64,000 nt of DNA from Xiamenia xianingshaonis (GCF_017945865.1 NZ_CP072829.1:620001-684000), one strand, 5' to 3'; shown: positions 29,019 through 38,601, numbered from the stretch's first letter. Notes: generated by a model from the sequence alone, not told the origin. Numbers and translations: made by a program.

Positions 29019-29933
29019 GTGGAACGCGACTGCGTCGGCGACAATCCGTTTCTTCGCGACTACCTGGCATACCTGCGCGTCGAGCGCGGCCGTGCCCCGC
29101 TGACTGTCGAGGCGTACGGGCGCGACGTGCAGTCCTTTCTCGCGTTTCTTGACCGCGACGGCGCCGACGGCGGCCTGCTCGCGGCCACGCCGGAAGACGT
29201 GTACGCCTACGAAGCGCAGCTGGTCGAAGCCGGCCTTGCGCCGACGACGCTGCGCCGCCGGCTCACGGTGCTCAAGGGCCTGTACAAGTTCTTGATGCAA
29301 GAGGGGCTTGTCGACAAAAGCCCGCTCGCCCAGGCGCGCCCGCCGAAGGCTCCCGAGCGCCTGCCCGACGTGCTGACCGTCGCCCAGGCAAACGAGCTGT
29401 TGTCCCAGCCGTTTCGCCCCGACGCCATCGGCGCCCGCGACCGGGCGATGCTCGAAGTGCTGTACGGCTGCGGCCTGCGGGCGAGCGAGTGCGTCGGGCT
29501 CGATATGGGGCGCGTGCTGCTTTCGGAGGGATACCTGCGCGTCGTGGGGAAGGGCTCGAAGGAGCGTCTGGTGCCTATCGCCGGCATGGCGGCCCGCGCG
29601 CTGACGGCGTATCTGGAGGGGCCGCGCTTGGAATTGGCGGCTGCGGCAGGCCCGCGCCCGGCGGCCGTGTTCTTGAACGCGCGCGGCGGGCGGCTGTCCC
29701 GGCAGACCCTGCATGCGGTCGTGGCGAAGGCGGGGCGTGCGATCGGCCGGCCCGACCTGCATCCCCACACGCTGCGGCACTCCTTCGCGACGCACCTCTT
29801 GGAAGGCGGGGCTAATCTGCGCGTCATCCAAGAGCTGTTGGGGCACGCCGACATCGCCACGACGCAGATCTACACGCACGTCGGCCGGGCGCACCTGGTG
29901 GAAGAATACCTGGCCGCCCACCCGCGGGCGTAG
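29019..29933 (+). CDS. xerD: Tyrosine recombinase XerD/XerC
   Basis: The 304-residue protein has an N-terminal SAM-like core-binding domain and a C-terminal catalytic domain. The full set of active residues is present: R154 (CGLRASE), H250 and R253 ([11 protein letters not shown]), H276 ([14 protein letters not shown]) and nucleophile Y285. The size and lack of phage or transposon neighbours fit the housekeeping chromosome-dimer recombinase. XerC versus XerD is not certain from one copy. GTG 29019 follows GGAAGGAGG. Confidence 0.9.
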   Translation: MERDCVGDNPFLRDYLAYLRVERGRAPLTVEAYGRDVQSFLAFLDRDGADGGLLAATPEDVYAYEAQLVEAGLAPTTLRRRLTVLKGLYKFLMQEGLVDKSPLAQARPPKAPERLPDVLTVAQANELLSQPFRPDAIGARDRAMLEVLYGCGLRASECVGLDMGRVLLSEGYLRVVGKGSKERLVPIAGMAARALTAYLEGPRLELAAAAGPRPAAVFLNARGGRLSRQTLHAVVAKAGRAIGRPDLHPHTLRHSFATHLLEGGANLRVIQELLGHADIATTQIYTHVGRAHLVEEYLAAHPRA

Positions 29934-30240
29934 CGCTGCCGGCCCGCCTGCCCGCGCCCGGCGGCCTTGCTCCGAAGTCCTGCCCAGGTTCCGTCGCCCG
30001 GCGGACGCCGCCGCCTCGGCTGCTTGAAGCACCGCGGGGGATGCGGTGGGAGGCGGGACCGTCCGGGGGGCGCGGTGGGAAGCGCTGTCCCGGCCGCCGG
30101 CCCGTCAGAGTGCGGCGGGGGGATGCCGTCCCAGCGCCGCCCAAGGGGGCCGCCGTGGGAAAACGCCGCCGGATGAAAGGCGGGAAATCTACCTCAAGCG
30201 GCGCAGAATCGCCCCATCACAAGCTTTTCATAACTCACAT
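29934..30240. other. Non-coding GC-rich stretch between xerD and mraZ
   Basis: I see no gene. Three TGGGA pentamers (30047, 30076, 30156) occur in G-rich context, but without the 10-bp phasing of the cluster close to mraZ. Confidence 0.4.
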
Positions 30241-30284
30241 TATGTAGTAAAAATCTGCCATTTTTGGCAGATTTTTACTACATA
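30241..30284. terminator. AT-rich perfect 20-bp inverted repeat, probable bidirectional terminator
   Basis: Bases 30241-30260 and 30265-30284 are exact reverse complements around TTTT. The inner part reads AAAAATCTGCCA-TTTT-TGGCAGATTTTT, an A-tract, 7-8 bp stem and T-tract usable from either strand. The complementarity extends well beyond what termination needs. Confidence 0.75.
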
Positions 30285-30382
30285 TGGTGGTTCTAAAAAA
30301 GAAACACGCACCATGTAGGAATTTTCCTAAAAAGCTACCGAACGCCTTTTCGAGCGCGAATAGAACACCTGTCTTTACCTGA

Positions 30383-30455
30383 GGGGTGGAGGGGCGGGAT
30401 GCGTAGGGGAGCCGGGGGATTCGGTGTTGCAAAGTGGGATGCCAGGGTATAGGAT
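30383..30455 (+). promoter_or_regulatory. mra/dcw promoter with 10-bp-phased MraZ-type boxes
   Basis: The core promoter is TTGCAA (30427-30432), a 17-base spacer and TAGGAT (30450-30455). GGG-containing pentamers start at 30395 (CGGGA), 30405 (AGGGG), 30415 (GGGGA) and 30435 (TGGGA, inside the spacer), all in the same 10-bp register. MraZ is known to bind TGGGN boxes spaced by 5 bases at its own promoter. This suggests autorepression of the whole cluster. Confidence 0.75.
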
Positions 30456-30500
30456 AGGAGCACCGAAAGGGCAGTGTGAAAGCACTCCGGGAAGGAAAGC

Positions 30501-30980
30501 ATGGCTGAGGACACCGAACAAGCAACGGCGGGCGGAAGCTCGGCAGCGCCATCGGTCGACCTCTTTGGAAGCTACCGCCACAAGGTAGACGAAAAAGGCC
30601 GCGTTTCCGTTCCGGCGGACTTCCGCCAGTTCTTTTCGGGAGATCTGGTGGTAACGCGAAGCCCCCATGACGAAGCGTTGTACGTGTTCGACCCCGATGG
30701 TTTCAACGCGTGGATCGACCAGGCCTTCATAGACAAGTTCGGCAAGTTCGACAGCTCCGATCCGAGACATGTCAGAACGCGCCGCACGCTGAAGTCGCGC
30801 ACCGCGAAGACGAGTCTTGACAAGGTCGGCCGCATCACGCTTCCCGCGGCCATCCGCGAGATGGCAGGAATCGAACGCGACGTGGTCATTCTGGGCAACA
30901 CGGGTTACTTCGAGATCTGGGACGCAAAGCGCTTCGACGAGATGGACCAAGAGGCCGACGTGAGCTTCTTGTTTGGCTAG
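30501..30980 (+). CDS. mraZ: Transcriptional regulator MraZ
   Basis: The 159-residue protein has two AbrB-like swapped-hairpin domains, visible as DEKGRVSVPADFR and DKVGRITLPAAIR. An ~18-residue Ala/Ser/Glu N-terminal extension precedes the core. MraZ forms rings that bind the repeats in front of its own operon and represses it. GGAAGGAA precedes the ATG, and rsmH starts 9 bases after the stop. Confidence 0.95.
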   Translation: MAEDTEQATAGGSSAAPSVDLFGSYRHKVDEKGRVSVPADFRQFFSGDLVVTRSPHDEALYVFDPDGFNAWIDQAFIDKFGKFDSSDPRHVRTRRTLKSRTAKTSLDKVGRITLPAAIREMAGIERDVVILGNTGYFEIWDAKRFDEMDQEADVSFLFG

Positions 30981-30989
30981 TCGAAAGGC

Positions 30990-31973
30990 GTGAGCGAATT
31001 GACGTTTGAATATCGGCATACACCGGTCCTGCTCGCCGAGTGCCTCGAATACTTGAACCTTCAACCACAGCAGACATTCGTGGACGCAACGCTCGGCGGA
31101 GCAGGGCATTCTTATGAGGCGGCCAAGCTCATCGGGAGCGGAGGCGTGCTCATCGGGATCGATCAGGACACGGTGGCCCTTGAGGCCGCCGGTCGCAAAC
31201 TCGGGACGATCCCCGACGACAGGCGCCCGACCCTTGAACTCATGTACGGCAACTTCGGAGATTTAGACACCGTCCTGCTTGACGCGAACGTGCCCGGCGT
31301 CGACGCTTTCTTGTTTGACCTGGGCGTTTCGTCAGTGCAGATCGATACGCCATCGCGTGGCTTCTCCTTTAAGGAGCAGGGCCCCTTGGACATGCGTATG
31401 GATCCGGGCAAACAAACCCTAACTGCAGCTGAGATCATCAACACCTACAACGAAGCAGATCTCGCCCGGATCTTTCGCGCATACGCTGACGAGAAGTGGG
31501 CGAGCCGCATTGCCGGATTCATCGGCCGTGCGCGCCAGAAAGCCCCCCTTGAGACGAGCGAAGAGCTCGTGGAGGTCATCAAGGCCGCCATTCCCGCATC
31601 GGCGCGCCGCGCGGGCGGACATCCGGCGAAACGGACGTTCCAAGCGCTGCGCATCGAGGTGAACGGCGAGCTCGACGTGCTCAGAAGCGGTCTGGAAGCG
31701 GCGGTGCGGTGGCTGAACCCCGGGGGAACCCTGTGCGTGATCAGCTATCACTCCTTGGAAGACAGAATTGTCAAGGAGACGTTCCAGTCGTTCTCAAAAC
31801 GGTGTACCTGCCCGCCCGACCTGCCGGTCTGCGCGTGCGGGAAAAAGCCGATAGTCGAAGTCGCAACCAGAAAGCCGGTGGTCCCTACGGCGGAAGAAGT
31901 CGAACGCAACCCACGGGCCCGCAGCGCGAAACTGCGCGTGGCTCGCAAGTGTCCTTCAAGCTCTGGCCGATGA
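30990..31973 (+). CDS. rsmH: 16S rRNA (cytosine-1402-N4)-methyltransferase
   Basis: The 327-residue SAM-dependent methyltransferase (MraW) starts at GTG behind CGAAAGG. Family motifs are HTPVLLAECLEYL, the SAM-binding FVDATLGGAGHS, DLGVSSVQIDTPSRGFSF, and LNPGGTLCVISYHSLEDRIVK. It modifies C1402 of 16S rRNA in the decoding centre. It is always near mraZ in dcw clusters. Confidence 0.96.
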   Translation: MSELTFEYRHTPVLLAECLEYLNLQPQQTFVDATLGGAGHSYEAAKLIGSGGVLIGIDQDTVALEAAGRKLGTIPDDRRPTLELMYGNFGDLDTVLLDANVPGVDAFLFDLGVSSVQIDTPSRGFSFKEQGPLDMRMDPGKQTLTAAEIINTYNEADLARIFRAYADEKWASRIAGFIGRARQKAPLETSEELVEVIKAAIPASARRAGGHPAKRTFQALRIEVNGELDVLRSGLEAAVRWLNPGGTLCVISYHSLEDRIVKETFQSFSKRCTCPPDLPVCACGKKPIVEVATRKPVVPTAEEVERNPRARSAKLRVARKCPSSSGR

Positions 31974-32033
31974 CCACTTACTACAGTATAAACGCATTGT
32001 CAACAGGTATTTCTGCGGAGCTCGGGGAGGGGG

Positions 32034-32519
32034 ATGTCGATGAGCGCGCTTCCAGCCTATTCATCCTACGGGTCTCCGGCCCGCGAGCGTCGCTCGGCGC
32101 CCGCCCGGCCCGCTTCGCCGGTGCGCGCCGTTCGCGGCGGCGCTCCTCTGGCCAGTCCGCACCCTGCCAAGTCGTCGATCGCGGTCCGCGTCGTCGTCTG
32201 CGTCGTCCTGATCGCCGCGGCCTTTTCCGCCTGCCTTCTGCGGGTGCATTTGTCGTCGACGGCCGTTCTGGCTTCTGCTGAGACCACGCGGCTCGAGCAG
32301 GACGTCGCAGACGCCCGCTCGGTCGCGACGCATTTGGAAGTGCAGCAAAGCCTGCTGTCGAGCCCCGCGCGCATCAGCGACGAGGCGCGGGATCTGGGCA
32401 TGGTGGAGCCTGACGACGTAGCGGTCATCACCATGGAACAGGACGTCGTCGCCACCGACGACGCCGGGTCGCTGTCGCTTTCGCAAAGCGTGTCCAACGC
32501 CACCGAGGTCGGAGCATAA
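32034..32519 (+). CDS. ftsL: FtsL-like septum formation protein
   Basis: The product is small (161 residues from ATG 32034; ATG 32040 is better spaced from GGAGGGGG and also possible). It has a disordered basic N-terminus, one transmembrane helix (VRVVVCVVLIAAAFSACLLRV) and a short extracytoplasmic coiled coil (ETTRLEQDVADARSVATHLE). This layout and its place between rsmH and the ftsI gene identify it as FtsL, which pairs with FtsB/FtsQ to activate septal synthesis. FtsL sequences diverge strongly, so position is the main evidence. Confidence 0.8.
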   Translation: MSMSALPAYSSYGSPARERRSAPARPASPVRAVRGGAPLASPHPAKSSIAVRVVVCVVLIAAAFSACLLRVHLSSTAVLASAETTRLEQDVADARSVATHLEVQQSLLSSPARISDEARDLGMVEPDDVAVITMEQDVVATDDAGSLSLSQSVSNATEVGA

Positions 32520-32523
32520 CCCT

Positions 32524-34455
32524 ATGGCCCGCATGTCTCAGCATCGCAACGATCGCTCGCGCGGGAGTCGAAGCTCTCGCGCGGATTTCGGCTCTTCCGG
32601 CGGGAAAGCCCAGCGCGGCTCGTGGACGTCCCGGGACGGGCGGACGGCCCAGCGCGGCTATGCCCACGCCGCGCCCGCGTCCGACGACGGGTCCGTCCGC
32701 ATCGAGTTTTTGTTCATCGTCTTTGTCGCCGTGGCCGTCGTTTTGCTGGGGCGCCTTTTGTTCGTGCAGCTCGTGACGGCGCCCACGCTGCAGGCTGAGG
32801 CCGCCGAGCAGCGCACGGAGGTCCGCGTGCTCGAGCCGCGCCGGGGCACCATCTACGACCGCAACGGCACGGTGCTGGCCATGTCGGTCGAGGCGACGAC
32901 GGTGACCTGCGACCCCATCCAGGTTCGAAAAGGCTACGACGACGCGGTTGAGCGCGTGCGCAACGACGAGCAGGAAGAGCTGCTCTACGACGTTCCCTAC
33001 GTGGCCGAAGTCCTGCACGAGTATCTGGGCGGCAAGGCGGAGGACTATCTTGAGCAGCTGCAACAGGACAGCCGATATGCGCTCATTGTCCGCAAGGCCG
33101 ACGAGGACAAGGCCCAGAAGCTGGAAGACCGCCTGAACGAGCTGGGAGTGGTGGGCTTTTACTTCGACTCCGACCCGCGCCGCGAATATCCTCATGGGGA
33201 AGTCGCCGGCCAGATCATCGGCGCTGTGGGGATCGAAACGGACGAAGAGACCAACCGCGAATACTACACGGGCTTGTCAGGCCTGGAATACCAGTACAAC
33301 GAGATCCTGTCCGGCAAGCCGGGAAGCGTGACCCGCGAAGTCGGGCGCGACGGCACGATCATTCCAAGCGGCCGCAGCGAGGTGAAGCCGCCCGAAGACG
33401 GCCAGGACATCGTCGTGTCTATCGACCTGGAACTGCAACAAAAAGTTGAGGACGTCCTGAAAAGCGGCGTGAAAGACCTCGACGGCAAGAGCGGCAGCGC
33501 CGTCGTGCTCGACGCGGCCACCGGCGAGATCTACGCGGCGGCGTCGCTTCCGCTGTTCGACCCGTCCGACCGCAGCGAGGTGAAAGAGGGCGCGACTGCG
33601 CTGAAATGCGTGAGCGACCTCTTCGAACCGGGCTCCATCTTCAAGTCCGTCTCCACGATGGCCGTTTTGGAGACCGAAACGATGTCTCCCGACGACAAGC
33701 TGTTCTGCCCGGCCGTCATCGAGGCCGACGGCTATCAGATCTCCGACGCGCACGAGCGCGGCGACGCCACGTTCACGCTGCGCGAGATCCTCGACCAGTC
33801 GTCCAACGTCGGCATATCGCTGGCGGTGGAGAAGATGGGCTTCGACAAGCTCTACGACTCCATCATCAAGTACAACCTGCACGAGAAGACCGGCGTCGAC
33901 TTCCCGGGCGAAGGCGAGGACGGCACCGAGATTCTGGGCTGGCTGCCGCCGTTCAAGGACTGGGGCCGCATTGCCGGCTACAACATCAGCTTCGGCCAAG
34001 GCGTGTCGGTCACGCCGCTGCAGATGGCCCGCTTCTACGGCGCCATCGTCAACGACGGCGTGGAATGCACGCCGCACTTCCTCGTGTCCTATCCCCAAAC
34101 GGGCGAAACGGCGGAATACCCGTCCGAAGACGTCATCGACAACAAAGAGGCCCTGCCGGTGATGACCGACATGCTCAAGACCGTCGTCACTGACGGCACG
34201 GGCAAAAGGGCCGCCATCGACGGTTACAACGTGGCAGGCAAGACCTCCACGGCCGAAATCTACGACGAAGAGAACGGCGGCTACAAAGAAGACGTCTACA
34301 ACCTGGCCTTTACCGGCTTTCTGGCCGACTCGTCAAGCTCGTTGGTATGTTTTGTGGGAGCGAACGAGGTTCCAGACGACAGCGTGGTCACTCCGCTGTT
34401 TCAGGATATAATGACTACCGCAATCGACCGTTTCAGGATTTCGCCGGAAGAATGA
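32524..34455 (+). CDS. ftsI: Division-specific class B penicillin-binding protein (FtsI/PBP2b type)
   Basis: The 643-residue protein has a basic cytoplasmic N-terminus, one transmembrane helix (residues ~60-80), a pedestal beginning RRGTIYDRNGTVLAMS, and a transpeptidase domain. S371-K374 is the SxxK (GSIFKS) and S426-N428 the SxN. The third motif reads KTS (573-575, AGKTSTAEI) rather than the usual KTG. It cross-links septal peptidoglycan with FtsW. Its gene lies 4 bases after ftsL, and murE starts 8 bases after its stop. Confidence 0.94.
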   Translation: MARMSQHRNDRSRGSRSSRADFGSSGGKAQRGSWTSRDGRTAQRGYAHAAPASDDGSVRIEFLFIVFVAVAVVLLGRLLFVQLVTAPTLQAEAAEQRTEVRVLEPRRGTIYDRNGTVLAMSVEATTVTCDPIQVRKGYDDAVERVRNDEQEELLYDVPYVAEVLHEYLGGKAEDYLEQLQQDSRYALIVRKADEDKAQKLEDRLNELGVVGFYFDSDPRREYPHGEVAGQIIGAVGIETDEETNREYYTGLSGLEYQYNEILSGKPGSVTREVGRDGTIIPSGRSEVKPPEDGQDIVVSIDLELQQKVEDVLKSGVKDLDGKSGSAVVLDAATGEIYAAASLPLFDPSDRSEVKEGATALKCVSDLFEPGSIFKSVSTMAVLETETMSPDDKLFCPAVIEADGYQISDAHERGDATFTLREILDQSSNVGISLAVEKMGFDKLYDSIIKYNLHEKTGVDFPGEGEDGTEILGWLPPFKDWGRIAGYNISFGQGVSVTPLQMARFYGAIVNDGVECTPHFLVSYPQTGETAEYPSEDVIDNKEALPVMTDMLKTVVTDGTGKRAAIDGYNVAGKTSTAEIYDEENGGYKEDVYNLAFTGFLADSSSSLVCFVGANEVPDDSVVTPLFQDIMTTAIDRFRISPEE

Positions 34456-34463
34456 GGGACCGT

Positions 34464-35960
34464 ATGGCTCAGACCTGCAAAGAACTGTTCGAGGGTGTGG
34501 AATGCACCGTCCTTGGCAACCCCGATGACCAGGTCACAGGCCTCGCCTACCGAAGCGACGCCGTCAAGCCGGGAGATGCGTTCTTCTGTATCGTCGGGCT
34601 TTCGACCGACGGCCACTCGTTCGCGCAAGACGCCATCGACCGCGGCGCGAAGGTGCTCGTGGTGGAGCGCAAGGTGTATCTGGCCGACGCCACCGACGTG
34701 ACCGAAGTGGTGGTGAAGGACTCGCGCAAGGCCATGGCGCGCGCGTCGGCGAACTTCTACCGCCATCCGTCGCGCGCGTTCGACCTCGTGGGCGTCACGG
34801 GCACCAACGGCAAGACCACGACCACCTATTTGGTGGAATCGATCGTCCGCGAAGCCGGCAAGCGCACCGGCGTCATCGGCACGGTGGGCGTGCGCATCGG
34901 GGACGCGGCTCAAAAGTCGTCGCGCACCACGCCGGAATCGCCCGACCTGCAGCGCATGTTCTCCGACATGCGCGACGCGCACGTCGACGTGGTGGCCATG
35001 GAGGTCAGCTCGCACGCGCTCGACCTGCTGCGCACGTGGGGCGCCGACTTCGCCGTCACGGCGTTCACGAACCTCACGCAGGACCACTTGGACTACCATC
35101 ACACCTTTGAGGCCTATTTCGAGGCGAAGGCGAAGCTGTTCAGCAAAGACTACCCGGCAAAGCGCGTCATCTGCATCGACGACGCCTGGGGCCGCGAGCT
35201 TCTGCGCCGCTGCAGTGCTGCGGAAGAGGCCGTCATCTCGACGGGGTTCGCCCAAGACGCGCAGATTCGGCCGGTCGAGGTCGACTACGGCCTGGGCTCG
35301 ACGACCGTCACGCTCGACGTGCGCGGCGCCCGCCACACGTTTACCTATCCGCTCGTCGGCGCGTTCAACGTCGAAAACGTCATGACCGCGTTCGGCATCG
35401 GGCTGCAGCTGGGCTTTTCCGCTGCAGACATCATCGACGCGCTGTCGGGCGCGGGCCAGGTGCCCGGGCGGCTGGAACGGGTCGCCGGGCCTGCCGAGGC
35501 CGGCATCGGGGTGTATGTGGACTACGCGCACACGCCCGACGCGCTGAAGAAGGCCGTCGACTCCATCCGCGACCTCACGAGCGGCCGCACCATCTGCGTG
35601 TTCGGCTGCGGCGGCGACCGCGACGCCACGAAGCGCCCGATCATGGGCGGCGCGGCGCTCGATGCGGACTACGTCGTCGTCACCTCTGACAACCCGCGCA
35701 CTGAAGACGCGCTGGCCATCATCGACGACATCCTCGTCGGCATGGTCCCCGGCGAGGGGCGCTACGAAGTGGAGCCCGACCGCCGACGCGCCATCGAGCG
35801 CGCCTTGCGCATCGCGCGTCCGGGAGACGCCGTGCTCATCGCCGGCAAGGGCCACGAAGACTACCAGATCATCGGCACCGAAGTGCATCCCTTTGACGAC
35901 CGCATCGTGGCGGCGCAGGAATGGGAGCGCATTGCGGCGTCGGCGGGCGAGGAGGCGTGA
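34464..35960 (+). CDS. murE: UDP-MurNAc-tripeptide ligase MurE, probably meso-diaminopimelate-adding
   Basis: The 498-residue Mur ligase has the ATP loop GVTGTNGKTTTTYLVES and the substrate-selecting motif D409-N-P-R412 (TSDNPRTEDA), which is typical of meso-DAP-adding MurE rather than Lys-adding. The KGHEDYQ motif near the C-terminus is also conserved. It adds the third amino acid to the stem peptide. ATG 34464 has GAGGGA upstream; ATG 34452 overlaps the ftsI stop and is less likely. Confidence 0.95.
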   Translation: MAQTCKELFEGVECTVLGNPDDQVTGLAYRSDAVKPGDAFFCIVGLSTDGHSFAQDAIDRGAKVLVVERKVYLADATDVTEVVVKDSRKAMARASANFYRHPSRAFDLVGVTGTNGKTTTTYLVESIVREAGKRTGVIGTVGVRIGDAAQKSSRTTPESPDLQRMFSDMRDAHVDVVAMEVSSHALDLLRTWGADFAVTAFTNLTQDHLDYHHTFEAYFEAKAKLFSKDYPAKRVICIDDAWGRELLRRCSAAEEAVISTGFAQDAQIRPVEVDYGLGSTTVTLDVRGARHTFTYPLVGAFNVENVMTAFGIGLQLGFSAADIIDALSGAGQVPGRLERVAGPAEAGIGVYVDYAHTPDALKKAVDSIRDLTSGRTICVFGCGGDRDATKRPIMGGAALDADYVVVTSDNPRTEDALAIIDDILVGMVPGEGRYEVEPDRRRAIERALRIARPGDAVLIAGKGHEDYQIIGTEVHPFDDRIVAAQEWERIAASAGEEA

Positions 35961-35965
35961 CGCCC

Positions 35966-37552
35966 ATGCGCATGAGCCTCAAACAGATCCACGAATGCAC
36001 CGGCGCCACGACGGTGGTCGAGCCGCTTGATGCCCGCGCCCTGGCGACGGGCGTTTCGTGGGATTCGCGCGACGTGGCCGCAGGGGACGTGTACCTGGCC
36101 CTGCCGGGCGAGCGCGTCGACGGGCACGATTTCGTGGCCGACGCCCTGAACGCCCATGCCGTCGCCGTCCTCGTCATGCAGCCGCTCGGCGCCGACGTGC
36201 GCCTGCTGGCCCGTGAAATGGGCGCTGCGGTGTTCGAAGTGCCCGACACGGCGCACGCGCTCACCGACATGGCGCGCTTTTGGCGCACGCAGCTGCACGG
36301 ACGGGTCGTGGCGGTGACGGGATCGACCGGCAAGACCACCACGAAGAACCTCGTGCGCGACGTGGCGGCCGCCCGCTATTCGGTCGTCGCCACCCAGGGC
36401 AACCAGAACAACGAGCTGGGCGTTCCCAAGACCATCCTCTCGGCGGACGTCGACACCGACGTCGTCGTCGTGGAGATGGGCATGCGGGGCTCAGGGCAGA
36501 TCGCCGATCTGTGCTCGTTCGTGCGCCCCGACTGGGGAGTCGTGGTCAACGTGGGCGAAAGCCACATCGAGCTGCTGGGCTCGCGCGAGGCCATCGCCCG
36601 GGCGAAGGCCGAGCTTCTGTGCGCCCTTCCGGAAGGGCGCGGCCGCGCCTTCGTCAACGGCGACGACGACTTTGCGGCCTTCATGGTCGACCATGCCCAT
36701 CTGGACGTTCGCTGCGTCGAGACCGTCGTGTTCGACGGGTCGGGCGAATCTGCCGGCGATCCGGCGAAGTATTCCTTCATGAAGCCCGAAGTGGCCACCC
36801 GCGTGTGGGCCGACGACATAACGCTCGACGCCCAGGGCCGGCCCGTGTTCACGGCGCACGCCTGGGGCTTTTTGCCGACAGGCGATCCGGCCGCCGCCGA
36901 CGCGCAGGCGAGCCTCGAGCGGTCCTACGTGGACGGCGAGGATCTGAGCGCCGACGAAGAAGGCTACCTGAACGCCGAGTTCCAAGAAGAGACCGCCCGC
37001 TGCACGCTTGCGCTGCGCGGCGCCCACAACGTGGCGAACGCGTGCGCGGCGCTGGCCGTGGGGCGCTCGCTCGGCATTCCGCTCAAGGAGTGCGCCGCCG
37101 CTTTGGCCGCGTCGCTTCCCGAGGCCGGCCGCATGGAAGTCGTGGCCGCCCGCGGCGGCTTTTCTGTCGTCAACGACGCCTACAACGCCAATCCCGATTC
37201 CATGAAGGCGTCGCTCGCGGCGTTCTGCGCGCTTGCGGTGCCGGGCCGCCATGTGGCCGTGCTCGGCGACATGGGCGAGCTGGGCGACTACGAGCAGGCC
37301 TGCCATGAAGGCGTCGGCCGCGCCGCCGCCCGCCAGCCGCTCGACCGCCTCGTGTGCGTGGGGGAGCGGGCCCGCTGGATCGCGGCGGCCGCCGAAGCGG
37401 AGGGCATGGACCCCGACCGCATCGTCGCCGTTGACGCGCTTTCCGAAGTCATTGGCGATTTGGACGTGTTTCTGGAGCCGGGAGACGCCGTGTTGGTGAA
37501 GGCTTCGCACTTCATGGGCCTCGACCGCGTTGTGGAAGGACTGAAGAACTGA
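35966..37552 (+). CDS. murF: UDP-MurNAc-pentapeptide synthetase (D-Ala-D-Ala adding)
   Basis: The 528-residue Mur ligase has the ATP loop AVTGSTGKTTTKNLVRDV, the GNQNNELGVP segment, VVEMGMRGSGQI, and NDAYNANPDSMKASLAAF, all characteristic of MurF. It is longer than most MurF because of an acidic insertion (about residues 270-345) in the central domain. It adds D-Ala-D-Ala to complete the cytoplasmic precursor. GGAGG lies 10 bases before ATG 35966. The stop overlaps mraY by one base (TGATG). Confidence 0.95.
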   Translation: MRMSLKQIHECTGATTVVEPLDARALATGVSWDSRDVAAGDVYLALPGERVDGHDFVADALNAHAVAVLVMQPLGADVRLLAREMGAAVFEVPDTAHALTDMARFWRTQLHGRVVAVTGSTGKTTTKNLVRDVAAARYSVVATQGNQNNELGVPKTILSADVDTDVVVVEMGMRGSGQIADLCSFVRPDWGVVVNVGESHIELLGSREAIARAKAELLCALPEGRGRAFVNGDDDFAAFMVDHAHLDVRCVETVVFDGSGESAGDPAKYSFMKPEVATRVWADDITLDAQGRPVFTAHAWGFLPTGDPAAADAQASLERSYVDGEDLSADEEGYLNAEFQEETARCTLALRGAHNVANACAALAVGRSLGIPLKECAAALAASLPEAGRMEVVAARGGFSVVNDAYNANPDSMKASLAAFCALAVPGRHVAVLGDMGELGDYEQACHEGVGRAAARQPLDRLVCVGERARWIAAAAEAEGMDPDRIVAVDALSEVIGDLDVFLEPGDAVLVKASHFMGLDRVVEGLKN

Positions 37553-38601
37553 TGCCCGCCGTTTTCGTCCAATATCCGACGTTTCTCGTGTTCGTCGCTT
37601 TTACGTTGACCGTAGTGCTCACCATTTTGCTCATGCCGCTGTGGATCAAGTTCTTGCGGACGAGCCACATCGGCCAGCAGGTTCGCGCCGACGGCCCTGA
37701 AAGCCACCTGGTGAAACAGGGCACGCCGACGATGGGCGGCGTCATCATGCTGCTTGCCGTCATCGTGTGCGCGCTCGTGGTGGGGCGCGCCAGCGGCGAC
37801 ATCTACGTGCTTTTGGGCGCCACCATCTTGACCGGCGTGCTGGGGCTGGTGGACGACGCCTCGAAGGTGATTAAAGAACGCTCGCTCGGCCTGACGCCCA
37901 AGGCGAAGCTCGTGGGGCAGTTTGCCATCGCCACGGTGTTCTGCCTGGTGGCCGTCAATGCCCTGCACGTGGCCCCGACGGTGGAAATACCGTTTGTCTG
38001 CACGCTTGACCTGGGCGTTTGGACGACGGTCGTGCCGCTTGCGGGCGGCATCTCCATCCCGTGGCTGTACCTGGCGTTCGTCAACGTGCTGCTCGTGGGG
38101 CTTTGCAACGCCGTGAACCTCACCGACGGGCTGGACGGCTTGGCGGCCGGCACGGTTATGGTCGTCATGCTCGTCATGGCCGCCATCGCGTACCGCTCCG
38201 ACATGCTGGGGCCGGCCATCTTCTCCTCGGCGCTCGCGGGCGCCTGCGTCGGGTTTCTGTGGTTCAACTCCTTCCCGGCCGACATCTTCATGGGCGACAC
38301 CGGCTCGCTGGCGCTCGGCATGGCGCTGGGGTGTCTGGCGGTGCTCACGAAGACCGAGTTCGTGGTGCTTATCATCGGCGGGCTGTTCGTGGCCGAGGCG
38401 CTGTCGGTCATGATCCAGGTCTTCTACTATAAAAAGACGAAGAAGCGCATCTTCTTGATGGCGCCTCTGCATCACCATTTCGAGAAGAAGGGGTGGAGCG
38501 AAACGAAGGTGGTCGTGCGGTTCTGGATCATTTCCGGCGTGCTGGCGGCCCTCGGCTTTTCGCTGCACTTCGCCCAGACGCTGTTGTTAGGAGTCGTATG
38601 A
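37552..38601 (+). CDS. mraY: Phospho-MurNAc-pentapeptide transferase
   Basis: The 349-residue polytopic membrane enzyme transfers phospho-MurNAc-pentapeptide to undecaprenyl phosphate, making lipid I. Signatures are GTPTMGGVIM, LVDDASKVIKERSLGL with the Asp pair, NAVNLTDGLDGLAAG, FMGDTGSLALG, and MAPLHHHFEKKGWSE with the His cluster. It is translationally coupled to murF and to murD (ATGA). Confidence 0.97.
   Translation: MPAVFVQYPTFLVFVAFTLTVVLTILLMPLWIKFLRTSHIGQQVRADGPESHLVKQGTPTMGGVIMLLAVIVCALVVGRASGDIYVLLGATILTGVLGLVDDASKVIKERSLGLTPKAKLVGQFAIATVFCLVAVNALHVAPTVEIPFVCTLDLGVWTTVVPLAGGISIPWLYLAFVNVLLVGLCNAVNLTDGLDGLAAGTVMVVMLVMAAIAYRSDMLGPAIFSSALAGACVGFLWFNSFPADIFMGDTGSLALGMALGCLAVLTKTEFVVLIIGGLFVAEALSVMIQVFYYKKTKKRIFLMAPLHHHFEKKGWSETKVVVRFWIISGVLAALGFSLHFAQTLLLGVV

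Noticed and set aside
29019-29933. Integrase of a mobile element
   Set aside because: The recombinase has the size and motifs of XerC/D and no phage, plasmid or att-like sequences nearby.
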